Below, piece by piece: positions 1 to 5,379 of a stretch of 5,379 bases of DNA. Both the position numbers and the translations under genes were made by a program. The notes under the pieces are model-generated. The model did no database searches. It worked only from the letters and a program-made list of their open reading frames with translations, and was not told where the DNA came from. The stretch comes from Flavobacteriales bacterium (GTDB taxonomy: Bacteria; Bacteroidota; Bacteroidia; Flavobacteriales_D; Sanyastnellaceae), in contig CANHYZ010000174.1 of the NCBI GenBank assembly GCA_947464885.1, positions 1 to 5,379 on the forward strand, written 5' to 3'. Numbering within the stretch: the stretch's first letter is position 1; the number at the start of each line of letters is the position of its first letter.

Positions 1-476
1 TTGGCGTGAAGGCGGTCGTGGCGCGTGGCTTTGCTCAAGGCGGTGAGGGAATGAAGGATCTTGCTAATGCAGTGGTAGGCGAAATCGAATCGGGTAAGAA
101 CGCGTTCAAACCACTCTATGATTGGTCGATGCCGGTAAAAGAAAAGATTACGCGTATTGCCAAAGAAATCTACGGTGCCGACGCAGTCAATTTCTCAAAG
201 GATGCTGAAAGCGATTTGAAGATTATCGATAAATTGGGTCTGGCAGGTTTGCCCGTTTGTATGGCAAAAACACAGAAGTCATTTAGCGACGACGAATCGA
301 AAATCGGTCGCCCCACAGGCTTTACCGTCACCGTGCGAGAGTTCGAATTTGCCGTCGGAGCAGGCTTCATCATCCCCATCCTGGGCGATATGATGCGTAT
401 GCCCGGACTGCCTGTTGTGCCCGCCAGTGAAGGCATGGACATCGATGCCAATGGTGTGATCAGCGGACTTTCGTAA
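1..476 (+). CDS. fhs: Formate--tetrahydrofolate ligase, C-terminal part (5' end outside window)
   Basis: This enzyme joins formate to tetrahydrofolate using ATP, giving 10-formyl-tetrahydrofolate for purine synthesis and other one-carbon reactions in the cytoplasm. The reading frame is open to the left edge (first full codon at 3), so the GTG at 6 is an internal valine, not a start. About 158 residues are visible, roughly the last 28% of a family that is usually about 555 aa. Family hallmarks I recognise are the GVKAVVARGFAQGGEG segment at the left edge, LPVCMAKTQKSFSDD in the middle, the GRPTGFTVTVREFEFAVGAGF stretch, and the terminal GDMMRMPGLPVVPA followed by DIDANGVISGLS. The ATP-binding N-terminal part lies outside the window. 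No frameshift or damage is visible. The gene is followed after 48 bp by the HhH gene on the same strand. Identification is by remembered family motifs and is confident. Confidence 0.95.
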   Translation, partial: GVKAVVARGFAQGGEGMKDLANAVVGEIESGKNAFKPLYDWSMPVKEKITRIAKEIYGADAVNFSKDAESDLKIIDKLGLAGLPVCMAKTQKSFSDDESKIGRPTGFTVTVREFEFAVGAGFIIPILGDMMRMPGLPVVPASEGMDIDANGVISGLS

Positions 477-500
477 ATATAATATTCCAATAAGTTATGC

Positions 501-549
501 CCATGAGGAATAGGATAGGATGCCATGGCACCTGTCCTTTGCCTCATGG
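501..549. repeat. 49-bp interrupted palindrome over the start of the HhH gene
   Basis: The outer arms CCATGAGG (501-508) and CCTCATGG (542-549) are exact reverse complements. Inside them, 512-519 pairs with 531-538 (seven Watson-Crick pairs and one G-T). With A520 bulged, the centre TGCCATGGCA (521-530) is a perfect 10-bp palindrome. Aligning the left half with the reverse complement of the right half gives 22 matches in 26 columns. The candidate start ATG at 525 lies at the centre and the alternative ATG at 546 lies in the right arm. As RNA it could form a strong hairpin covering the start region; as DNA it could be a dyad protein site. There is no following T-run, so it is not a classical terminator. 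Its function is unknown. Confidence 0.6.
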
Positions 550-1274
550 AATACAACCCCCGTGAATGGAAGGTGTGGTTGGAGTTCACGCGTCGTGAAC
601 TTCAGGCGCTGTCGATGCTGATGGTGTTGTTTGCGTTGGCCATTGGCATGCGCTGGTATGCGCACGTCTGCACCAAGCCTAAACTGCCCATTGTCTATCA
701 TAACGTTGTTTTTGCTGCGGATTCAATCGATGCGCAAACCCCTCAACAGCGCAGTGAATTTGAAAAGGAAGATGATTACAGCGGGCGCCGGTATGCAAAG
801 CGCAGTTTTGAGCGGAATGGTGATTCGCTCAAACCGTCTGATCGTGCGCCATACACACCGGCTTATCGCAAGAGTCGGATTGTCGAACTCAATTCGGCCG
901 ATACCATCGACTTGCGCAATCTGCCCGCTATCGGTCCTTGGCTGGCGCGAAAGATTGTGGAGTATCGCGACGGCCTTGGCGGGTTTATTAGCGTCGATCA
1001 ATTGCTGGAGGTTTATCGCATGACCCCGGAAAAACTAGACACTTTGCGACCGTTTTTAGTGCTGGACACCGCGTGGGTGGAGCGGTTCAATCCAAACACG
1101 GTTACGTTGGAACGGTTGCTCAAGCATCCCTATTTCTCCGCAACACAAGCCAAGGGCTTCATCAGCTATCGTCACAAGCATGGTGGATTCAAGATAGCAG
1201 CTGACCTGAAAAAGTGTTTGCTGATCGATGAAAAAACCTATGATAAGATTAGGGATTACATCGAAGTTCGTTGA
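525..1274 (+). CDS. Membrane-anchored double helix-hairpin-helix (ComEA-like) protein
   Basis: The protein has 249 residues if it starts at 525, or 242 from the ATG at 546 (Met8). A short basic N-terminus (WLEFTRREL) precedes one hydrophobic segment at about residues 27-47, which suggests an N-in inner-membrane anchor with the rest in the periplasm. A charged, low-complexity linker (about 65-117) leads to two HhH modules. The first is at about 119-181, with LPAIGPWLARKIVEYR and the following FISVDQLLEVY. The second, more diverged, is at about 188-248 (HPYFSATQAKGFISYRHKHGGF). Such modules bind DNA without sequence specificity, and ComEA is the DNA receptor for competence; a role in DNA uptake is inference only. 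An AGGA lies 9 nt before the 525 start, whereas the 546 start has no visible ribosome site but gives a more typical N-terminus. Both starts sit inside a palindrome. apt follows 11 bp downstream. Confidence 0.85.
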   Translation: MAPVLCLMEYNPREWKVWLEFTRRELQALSMLMVLFALAIGMRWYAHVCTKPKLPIVYHNVVFAADSIDAQTPQQRSEFEKEDDYSGRRYAKRSFERNGDSLKPSDRAPYTPAYRKSRIVELNSADTIDLRNLPAIGPWLARKIVEYRDGLGGFISVDQLLEVYRMTPEKLDTLRPFLVLDTAWVERFNPNTVTLERLLKHPYFSATQAKGFISYRHKHGGFKIAADLKKCLLIDEKTYDKIRDYIEVR

Positions 1275-1285
1275 CTTTTGCCGCT

Positions 1286-1816
1286 ATGAATCTCGACCAA
1301 CGAATCAAAGAAGCCATGGTGGATGTGCATGATTTTCCGAAGCCGGGAATCGTTTACAAAGACATCACCCCCATTTTTCAGGATCCCCATTTACTCAATG
1401 ATATCCTTGACAAGATGGTGGAGGAGTGCCGTGGATTGAATATTCAGGCGATTGTCGGTTTGGAAAGCCGCGGTTTTTTGTTGGCAGTGCCGCTTTCACT
1501 TCGACTGGGTATTCCATTCGTGATGGTGCGTAAAAAGGGCAAACTACCGCGCGAGTGCCACACGGTGAATTACGATTTGGAGTACGGCAGCAGTGCAATT
1601 GAAGTGCATAAGGATGCCTTAAAACCGGGAATGCGTGTGTTGATCCACGACGATGTGCTGGCAACCGGAGGCACGGCGGAAGCAGCGGCACGGCTTGTTC
1701 AAATGGCCGGAGCCGAAGTAGCGATGTTTCAGTTTCTTGTCGAGTTAAGTTTCTTGAAAGGAATGGAGCGCATGGTGCCCTTTACATCCCACGTCACTAC
1801 TTTTGCACGCTTTTAA
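1286..1816 (+). CDS. apt: Adenine phosphoribosyltransferase
   Basis: This enzyme salvages adenine, converting adenine and PRPP to AMP and pyrophosphate in the cytoplasm. I chose the ATG at 1286, giving 176 aa, which fits the usual 170-180 aa. A TTG at 1271 would add five residues (MTFAA) and overlap the upstream stop codon, and has no homology support that I can see. Landmarks, numbered from the 1286 start, are FPKPGIVYKDITP near the N-terminus, GLESRGF at 58-64, RKKGKLP at 82-88, EYG at 99-101, and the PRPP-binding loop VLIHDDVLATGGTA at 118-131, where the common VLIVDD is VLIHDD. The core is complete. The last residues (FTSHVTTFARF) are less familiar than the rest. The start lies 11 bp after the HhH gene, so translation is probably within the same transcript. 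Confidence 0.95.
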   Translation: MNLDQRIKEAMVDVHDFPKPGIVYKDITPIFQDPHLLNDILDKMVEECRGLNIQAIVGLESRGFLLAVPLSLRLGIPFVMVRKKGKLPRECHTVNYDLEYGSSAIEVHKDALKPGMRVLIHDDVLATGGTAEAAARLVQMAGAEVAMFQFLVELSFLKGMERMVPFTSHVTTFARF

Positions 1817-1845
1817 TGAACTGTTCAGATGAACGAACTGTTCAT
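1816..1845. promoter_or_regulatory. Nested GAAC/GTTC repeats, candidate operator or weak hairpin
   Basis: The 10-mer GAACTGTTCA occurs at 1818-1827 and again at 1835-1844, a period of 17 bp. The first copy extends to the dyad TGAAC-T-GTTCA (1817-1827). ATGAAC at 1816-1821 and again at 1829-1834 can each pair with GTTCAT at 1840-1845. The block starts on the last base of the apt stop codon and ends 34 bp before the acyl-CoA dehydrogenase start. Two dyads about 1.7 helical turns apart would suit a dimeric regulator such as a TetR-type repressor, which often controls acyl-CoA dehydrogenases. Alternatively the 6-bp stem 1829-1845, followed by TTAAT, could be a weak terminator of apt. The repeats are seen directly; both roles are inference. 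Confidence 0.45.
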
Positions 1846-1879
1846 TTAATCACAACAGAAATCTTATTTACGCAAAGCA

Positions 1880-3022
1880 ATGAACTTTGAAAAATCAGAA
1901 AATCAGTTGATGATCGCACAAATGGTGCGTGATTTTACTGAAAAAGAAATACGTCCGCATGTCATGACATGGGACGAATCACAAGAATTTCCTCGCGAAG
2001 TGTTTCGTAAAATGGGAGAGCTCGGCCTGATGGGCGTGCTTGTTCCTCAAGAATACGGTGGCTCAGGTCTGGGCTATTTTGAATATATCTCGGTGATTGA
2101 AGAAGTAGCTAAAGTGTGTGGTTCCGTGGGTCTTTCTGTGGCTGCTCACAATTCGCTTTGCACCAATCACATTCTCGAGTTTGCCAACGAAGAACAGAAA
2201 CAAAAATATTTGCCCAAACTCGCTTCAGGCGAATGGATTGGCGCCTGGGGACTCACTGAGGCCAATACCGGCAGCGATGCCATGCGCATGAAGTGCACTG
2301 CTGTTCAGGATGGCGACTATTGGGTCATCAATGGCACCAAGAATTGGATCACACACGGTATCTCCGGTGAGGTAGCGGTGGTACTGGTCCGCACGGGCGA
2401 CCTGCTCGATTCACACGGTATTACAGCGTTCATCATCGAGCGCGGAACTCCCGGTTTTTCGGGTGGAAAGAAAGAGAACAAACTCGGTATGCGCGCCAGC
2501 GAAACCGCAGAGCTCATCTTCGACAATTGTCGCGTTCACAAGAGCCAGATTTGCGGTGAAGTAGGGAAGGGCTTCCAACAGGCGATGAAGATCCTCGACG
2601 GAGGTCGCATCAGCATTGGTGCGCTCGCCTTGGGTATAGCCAAGGGCGCTTTCGAAGCTGCGGTGAAATACGCCAAGGAGCGCGAGCAGTTTGGTCAGCC
2701 TATTGCCAACTTCCAGGCAATTGCTTTCAAACTCGCTGACATGGAAACAGAAATCCAGGCAGCGGAGGCGTTGCTCTATCAGGCGGCGTATATGAAGAAC
2801 AATAAAATGAGGATGACGAAGGAGTCTGCTATGGCGAAGTATTACGCCTCAGAGGTCTCGGTTCGTTGTGCTACGGAAGCCGTTCAGATATTCGGTGGCT
2901 ACGGTTATACCAAAGATTTTCCGGTAGAGAAATTCTATCGCGACTCCAAGTTGTGTACGATAGGCGAGGGAACCAGCGAGATTCAAAAGCTGGTGATTTC
3001 GAGAGAGATATTGAGAGGGTAG
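1880..3022 (+). CDS. Acyl-CoA dehydrogenase (short-chain/butyryl-CoA type)
   Basis: This FAD enzyme removes two hydrogens from the alpha-beta positions of an acyl-CoA, passing electrons to electron-transfer flavoprotein. It acts in fatty-acid or branched-chain amino-acid breakdown. At 380 aa it is full length for the single-domain family. Seen in order are the N-terminal helical domain (about 1-120), LTEANTGSDA at 125-134 in the beta domain that contacts FAD, WITHG at 156-160, KLGMRASETAEL at 201-212, REQFGQPI at 268-275, and QIFGGYGYTKDFPVEKFYRDSK at 336-357. The catalytic base is expected to be Glu363 in IGEGTSEIQ, the usual place for short- and medium-chain enzymes; Gly362 replaces the Tyr often found before it, a known variant. 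Chain-length preference cannot be read from sequence. The ATG at 1880 has only an A-rich leader and no clear ribosome site. Confidence 0.95.
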   Translation: MNFEKSENQLMIAQMVRDFTEKEIRPHVMTWDESQEFPREVFRKMGELGLMGVLVPQEYGGSGLGYFEYISVIEEVAKVCGSVGLSVAAHNSLCTNHILEFANEEQKQKYLPKLASGEWIGAWGLTEANTGSDAMRMKCTAVQDGDYWVINGTKNWITHGISGEVAVVLVRTGDLLDSHGITAFIIERGTPGFSGGKKENKLGMRASETAELIFDNCRVHKSQICGEVGKGFQQAMKILDGGRISIGALALGIAKGAFEAAVKYAKEREQFGQPIANFQAIAFKLADMETEIQAAEALLYQAAYMKNNKMRMTKESAMAKYYASEVSVRCATEAVQIFGGYGYTKDFPVEKFYRDSKLCTIGEGTSEIQKLVISREILRG

Positions 3023-3031
3023 TTTTTTCAT

Positions 3032-3085
3032 AAACGAATGATTTCTCGTACACGAATGATTTCTCGCAAACGAGTGATTTCTCGC
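3032..3085. repeat. Three tandem copies of an 18-bp unit
   Basis: The units are at 3032-3049, 3050-3067 and 3068-3085, with consensus AAACGARTGATTTCTCGC. Copy 1 ends in T rather than C, copy 2 has C at its second base, and copy 3 has GAGTGA instead of GAATGA. The array begins 9 bp after the acyl-CoA dehydrogenase stop codon. The last nine bases of the third unit (ATTTCTCGC) are also the outer end of the large inverted repeat, so the array runs straight into that element. Because 18 is a multiple of three, it stays open as repetitive peptides in several frames; I do not regard these as genes. Confidence 0.85.
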
Positions 3086-3109
3086 AAAGACCGCAGAGGG
3101 ATATACACG

Positions 3110-3132
3110 CAGAGAATGCTGTCCTTTCTCTG
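3110..3132. repeat. Small hairpin in the loop of the large inverted repeat
   Basis: CAGAGAA at 3110-3116 and TTCTCTG at 3126-3132 are exact reverse complements with a 9-nt loop. Its left half overlaps the inner end of the large left arm, so it would compete with the last base pairs of the main stem. It may be incidental. Confidence 0.45.
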
Positions 3133-3152
3133 AGTTGTTTCCGTTTGCCCCA

Positions 3153-3193
3153 CTTTGCGGTCTTTGCGTGTATCTCCCTTTGCGGTCTTTGCG
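3153..3193. repeat. 16-bp direct repeat in and beside the right arm
   Basis: CTTTGCGGTCTTTGCG occurs exactly at 3153-3168 and at 3178-3193, 25 bp apart. The left arm at 3083-3098 is complementary to both copies at 15 of 16 positions, so two alternative pairings are possible. This points to internal duplication of a short module when the element was built. Confidence 0.75.
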
Positions 3194-3216
3194 AGAAATA
3201 ACCTCAGCAAAATCCA

Positions 3217-4173
3217 TCACGCTCCCACCACAACCCCCATCGCGCAGAATTTATCCTGACGTTGGCGTGTGCGAGTGGCTGCATCTATTTTCAGGAGTGC
3301 CGTTAATTCAGTCTTGATGACTTCCTTCACAGTATCGAATGTTTCCGTCGGATTGGTATGCGCGCCGCCCAGTGGTTCGCGGATAATGCCGTCGATGAGC
3401 TTGTTGGTGTGCATGTCTTCTGCGGTGAGCTTGAGTGCTTTGGCAGCAGTCACTTTGTGATCCCATGATCTCCACAAAATCGAGGAGCACGATTCGGGTG
3501 AAATCACAGAGTACCAGGTGTTTTCCAACATCATCACACGATCACCGATACCGATACCGAGTGCTCCGCCGGATGCTCCTTCGCCAATGATGATGCAGAT
3601 AACCGGTACCTGCAGTTTCATCATCTCAAACAGGTTGCGCGCTATGGCCTCACCTTGTCCGCGTTCTTCGGCTTCAAGTCCCGGAAATGCCCCGGGCGTA
3701 TCAATTAAGGTAATAATGGGCTTATTGAATTTCTCCGCCAGTTTCATCAGGCGCAGAGCTTTGCGATAACCCTCGGGGTTGGCCATACCGAAGTTGCGGT
3801 ATTGACGGAGTTTGGTGGTGTTGCCTTTCTGCTGGCCGATAAACATGACGCTCATGTCATCGATAAAACCGAAGCCTCCCACCATGGCCTTATCGTCCTT
3901 TACGGTGCGGTCGCCGTGCAGCTCAATCCAGTTTCCACCGGTGATATGCTCGATGTATTGCAAAGTGTATGGACGGTCGGGGTGACGGCTCACCTGCACG
4001 CGCTGCCATGAATCGAGATTGCCGTAGATCTCTTGCACTTTCTTTTCGGCGGCTTCTTCGAGCTCATGGATAGCTGCTGACATATCAACGCCGGCTTTCT
4101 TTTCACTCTCCTTCAACTTCTCAATCTGGGTGTGAAGCTCTTTGATAGGTTCTTCGAAATCAAGATAATTCAT
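3217..4173 (-). CDS. accA: Acetyl-CoA carboxylase carboxyltransferase subunit alpha
   Basis: AccA pairs with AccD to move the carboxyl group from carboxy-biotin (on AccB) to acetyl-CoA, making malonyl-CoA for fatty-acid synthesis in the cytoplasm. The 318 aa length is normal. An N-terminal helical, coiled-coil-like stretch (about 5-50) is followed by the conserved WQRVQVSRHPDRPYTLQYI (56-74), ELHGDRTVKDDKAMVGG (84-100), FIGQQKG (111-117), NFGMANPEGYRKALRLMKLAEKF (127-149), DTPGAFPGLEAEERGQGEAIARN (158-180) and the oxyanion-hole motif GEGASGGALGIG (197-208). ISPESCSSILWRSW (224-237) and EPLGGAH (266-272) complete the crotonase-type fold. The MNYLDFEEPIKEL start matches what I know from Bacteroidota and supports the ATG at 4173. 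The gene lies 87 bp downstream of the helical-repeat/barrel gene and converges with the acyl-CoA dehydrogenase gene. Confidence 0.97.
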   Translation of the reverse strand: MNYLDFEEPIKELHTQIEKLKESEKKAGVDMSAAIHELEEAAEKKVQEIYGNLDSWQRVQVSRHPDRPYTLQYIEHITGGNWIELHGDRTVKDDKAMVGGFGFIDDMSVMFIGQQKGNTTKLRQYRNFGMANPEGYRKALRLMKLAEKFNKPIITLIDTPGAFPGLEAEERGQGEAIARNLFEMMKLQVPVICIIIGEGASGGALGIGIGDRVMMLENTWYSVISPESCSSILWRSWDHKVTAAKALKLTAEDMHTNKLIDGIIREPLGGAHTNPTETFDTVKEVIKTELTALLKIDAATRTRQRQDKFCAMGVVVGA

Positions 4174-4204
4174 AGCATGTGCTGTTTTACGAGCGCAAAT
4201 TAGC

Positions 4205-4235
4205 CAAAATAAGCTCCAACCGATGTACTATTCAA
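4205..4235 (-). promoter_or_regulatory. Possible Bacteroidota-type promoter for accA
   Basis: Read on the - strand, TTG (4235-4233) is followed after 20 nt by TTATTTTG (4212-4205). The Bacteroidota sigma-A consensus is TTG, 19-21 nt, then TAnnTTTG, so the downstream box has one mismatch (T for A at its second base). It would place the accA start codon about 31 nt beyond the box. AT-rich sequence gives such matches by chance fairly often, so this is tentative. Confidence 0.3.
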
Positions 4236-4260
4236 GCGGATGTTTTCGAACCTCTAATGC

Positions 4261-5379
4261 TCAAAACTCGCGGAGACGTGCGCGTACCCTTCGCTTATCG
4301 GCACGGGAATAATCGCGCCGAAAATCCAACTTGCCGTGGACGTAAAAAACCGTATTGATAGCGGTGTAGTTGTCAAAATTGTTGAAGTACCTACCATCAA
4401 CGCCAAATGCCAAACTGCGGATGGGTAAACGCAGCCCGACAGATGTGCTCATTCCCATGGGGCCGCTGATATGTGAGGACTCATTGTAGACAGCACTAAC
4501 GTTGTAGTGGAAAATCCGCATCAAAACACCATCAGCACCGGCTTCAACTAAATGTCCTTCAAGCTCCGGAATCAAGTCGTTTTGAATGGTAAAGGTGCTC
4601 GGGAAATGGATATAACGCATGCGCAAGCCGATCACGTCCGACCGCACGGCGTATCCTTTTTGGTCATTGATGGGGCCATGGTTATACTTGAAATAAAGTC
4701 CGGCGGAGAATCCCAGATAAATCGCAGCAGGATTATAGACTTGAATGTCACGCAGTGGAATTTCATTGGAAAACCCTTCCGGTCCGAATTCGAAGGAGTT
4801 CAGGTGCGGCCTGTATTTCTTCTCTTCGGCGATTTCCTGGTGGACGATTTTCTTGAATAGTTCTTCTTTCAGTGATTTGAGTTCACCGGTATTGACTCCG
4901 TACAATTGCTCGGATGTGCGCAACAGGCTATAGGCTTCCCAAAAATTGCGTTTATCGCGTTCAATGCGGGCCTTCTCCATGAGACGATCAACCTTATACT
5001 GCTGGTAGCGGCCATCCAGCTCTTTGAAGCGTTCGGGTTGAATATCGGCCAATGCCATCAATTGTTGATGGTAGATTTTACTGGGCTCGTCTTCCTTGGC
5101 GCGCATAGCTGCAGCGAGTCGTTCTGCTGTTTCACTGAAATACCCTGCACGGATTTCCTGTCGTAATTCTTTTGCTTCAGCACTGCACACTGCGCTTTCG
5201 CAGTAGTTGTCGACGAGCTCAATGGCCTGCTCGTATTCATGTTGTTGCACTCGTTTGGCAGCTTCCACTCGGATATGACGCAGGTAGCGGTCATAGGCTT
5301 GCTGTAACTGAAATTCGATTTCATCATTAAGCTTGTGTTTCACCCTTAAGGCTTTGAGCAGAGCAATAGCTTCTTCAAA
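4261..5379 (-). CDS. Helical-repeat protein with C-terminal beta-barrel-like domain, N-terminus outside window
   Basis: I do not recognise the gene. The frame is open to the right edge, and translation before the GTG at 5343 continues as FEEAIALLKALRV, so this GTG is internal. The 372 visible residues fall into two halves. Roughly the first 190 are helical and charged, with TPR-like helix pairs such as FEEAIALLKAL, RVQQHEYEQAIELVDNYC and RDKRNFWEAYSLLRTSEQLYG. The rest has alternating hydrophobic/polar segments rich in Tyr, Phe and Gly, such as AAIYLGFSAGLYFKYNHG, VIGLRMRYIHF, MSTSVGLRLPIRSLAFGVDGRYF and NTVFYVHGKLDF. This resembles an outer-membrane beta-barrel of Bacteroidota type. The chain ends in a basic tail with a final Phe (RRVRARLREF). 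A periplasmic repeat domain attached to a barrel is inferred; a signal peptide would lie outside the window. It precedes accA on the same strand. Confidence 0.7.
   Translation of the reverse strand, partial: FEEAIALLKALRVKHKLNDEIEFQLQQAYDRYLRHIRVEAAKRVQQHEYEQAIELVDNYCESAVCSAEAKELRQEIRAGYFSETAERLAAAMRAKEDEPSKIYHQQLMALADIQPERFKELDGRYQQYKVDRLMEKARIERDKRNFWEAYSLLRTSEQLYGVNTGELKSLKEELFKKIVHQEIAEEKKYRPHLNSFEFGPEGFSNEIPLRDIQVYNPAAIYLGFSAGLYFKYNHGPINDQKGYAVRSDVIGLRMRYIHFPSTFTIQNDLIPELEGHLVEAGADGVLMRIFHYNVSAVYNESSHISGPMGMSTSVGLRLPIRSLAFGVDGRYFNNFDNYTAINTVFYVHGKLDFRRDYSRADKRRVRARLREF

Larger units (their letters stand above)
3077..3199. repeat. Large inverted repeat (39-bp arms) between convergent genes
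   Basis: The left arm 3077-3115 and right arm 3161-3199 are reverse complements at 36 of 39 positions, separated by 45 nt. The differences are two A/G changes and one T/G change inside the arms. The arms are built from the words CGCAAAGACC and GCAAAGGGA. I recall similar GCAAAG-rich intergenic repeats from many environmental bacterial genomes, often mistranslated as short proteins, but I cannot check this. No transposase or target-site duplication is visible. It sits between the stop codons of two convergent genes, so a transcript from either side would fold into a long hairpin and could act as a terminator or 3' stabiliser. That role is inferred. Confidence 0.8.

Noticed and set aside
170..589. 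Minus-strand open frame over the end of fhs
   Set aside because: It is a shadow of the strongly recognised fhs frame and has no family features.
1271..1285. TTG start for apt, overlapping the HhH stop codon
   Set aside because: The ATG at 1286 gives the normal family length and N-terminus; the extra five residues have no support.
3023..3028. Run of six T directly after the acyl-CoA dehydrogenase stop as an intrinsic terminator
   Set aside because: No GC-rich stem precedes it; the upstream sequence is purine-rich (GAGAGAGATATTGAGAGG) and cannot pair with itself.
3032..3085. CRISPR array
   Set aside because: The 18-bp units are directly adjacent with no unique spacers, and there are no cas genes.
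2849..3220. Open frames on both strands through the repeat region, with peptides such as repeated ARNHSF or REIIRL
   Set aside because: They come from an 18-bp tandem repeat and GCAAAG-type repeats that stay open because the period is a multiple of three. They overlap the end of the acyl-CoA dehydrogenase or accA, and show no domain or ribosome site.
5341..5343. GTG as the true start of the helical-repeat/barrel gene
   Set aside because: The same frame stays open to the window edge and reads as a further TPR-like helix (FEEAIALLKAL), so the start must lie beyond 5379.

Overview
The window most likely comes from a member of the Bacteroidota, at a moderate G+C content judged by eye to be near 50%. 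The evidence is the AccA protein, which has the N-terminus and length (318 aa) I associate with Bacteroidota acetyl-CoA carboxylase alpha chains. Ribosome binding sites are also weak or absent before most starts. The window further holds a membrane-anchored double helix-hairpin-helix protein and a helical-repeat/beta-barrel protein of the kind common in that phylum. I cannot assign a genus.

Layout, left to right. On the + strand are the C-terminal 158 residues of formate--tetrahydrofolate ligase (1-476), a ComEA-like membrane-anchored HhH protein (525-1274), adenine phosphoribosyltransferase (1286-1816) and an acyl-CoA dehydrogenase (1880-3022). A repeat-rich convergent intergenic region follows (3023-3216). 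On the - strand are accA (3217-4173) and, upstream of it, the C-terminal 372 residues of a protein with helical repeats followed by a probable outer-membrane beta-barrel (4261 to beyond 5379).

The genes are mostly housekeeping: one-carbon metabolism, purine salvage, acyl-CoA oxidation and the first step of fatty-acid synthesis. Fhs, the HhH protein and apt are close enough (48 and 11 bp gaps) to be co-transcribed. The acyl-CoA dehydrogenase has its own 63-bp leader and may be separately controlled. The oxidation gene and accA face each other, so fatty-acid breakdown and synthesis genes converge on the repeat region.

I see no new multi-gene system. The unexplained structure is in the non-coding DNA. 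There is a 49-bp interrupted palindrome sitting on the start of the HhH gene. There is a nested GAAC/GTTC repeat ahead of the acyl-CoA dehydrogenase. Between the convergent genes there is a 38-bp-arm inverted repeat with an attached three-copy 18-bp tandem array. All coordinates and pairings were worked out by reading; no database search or folding was run.
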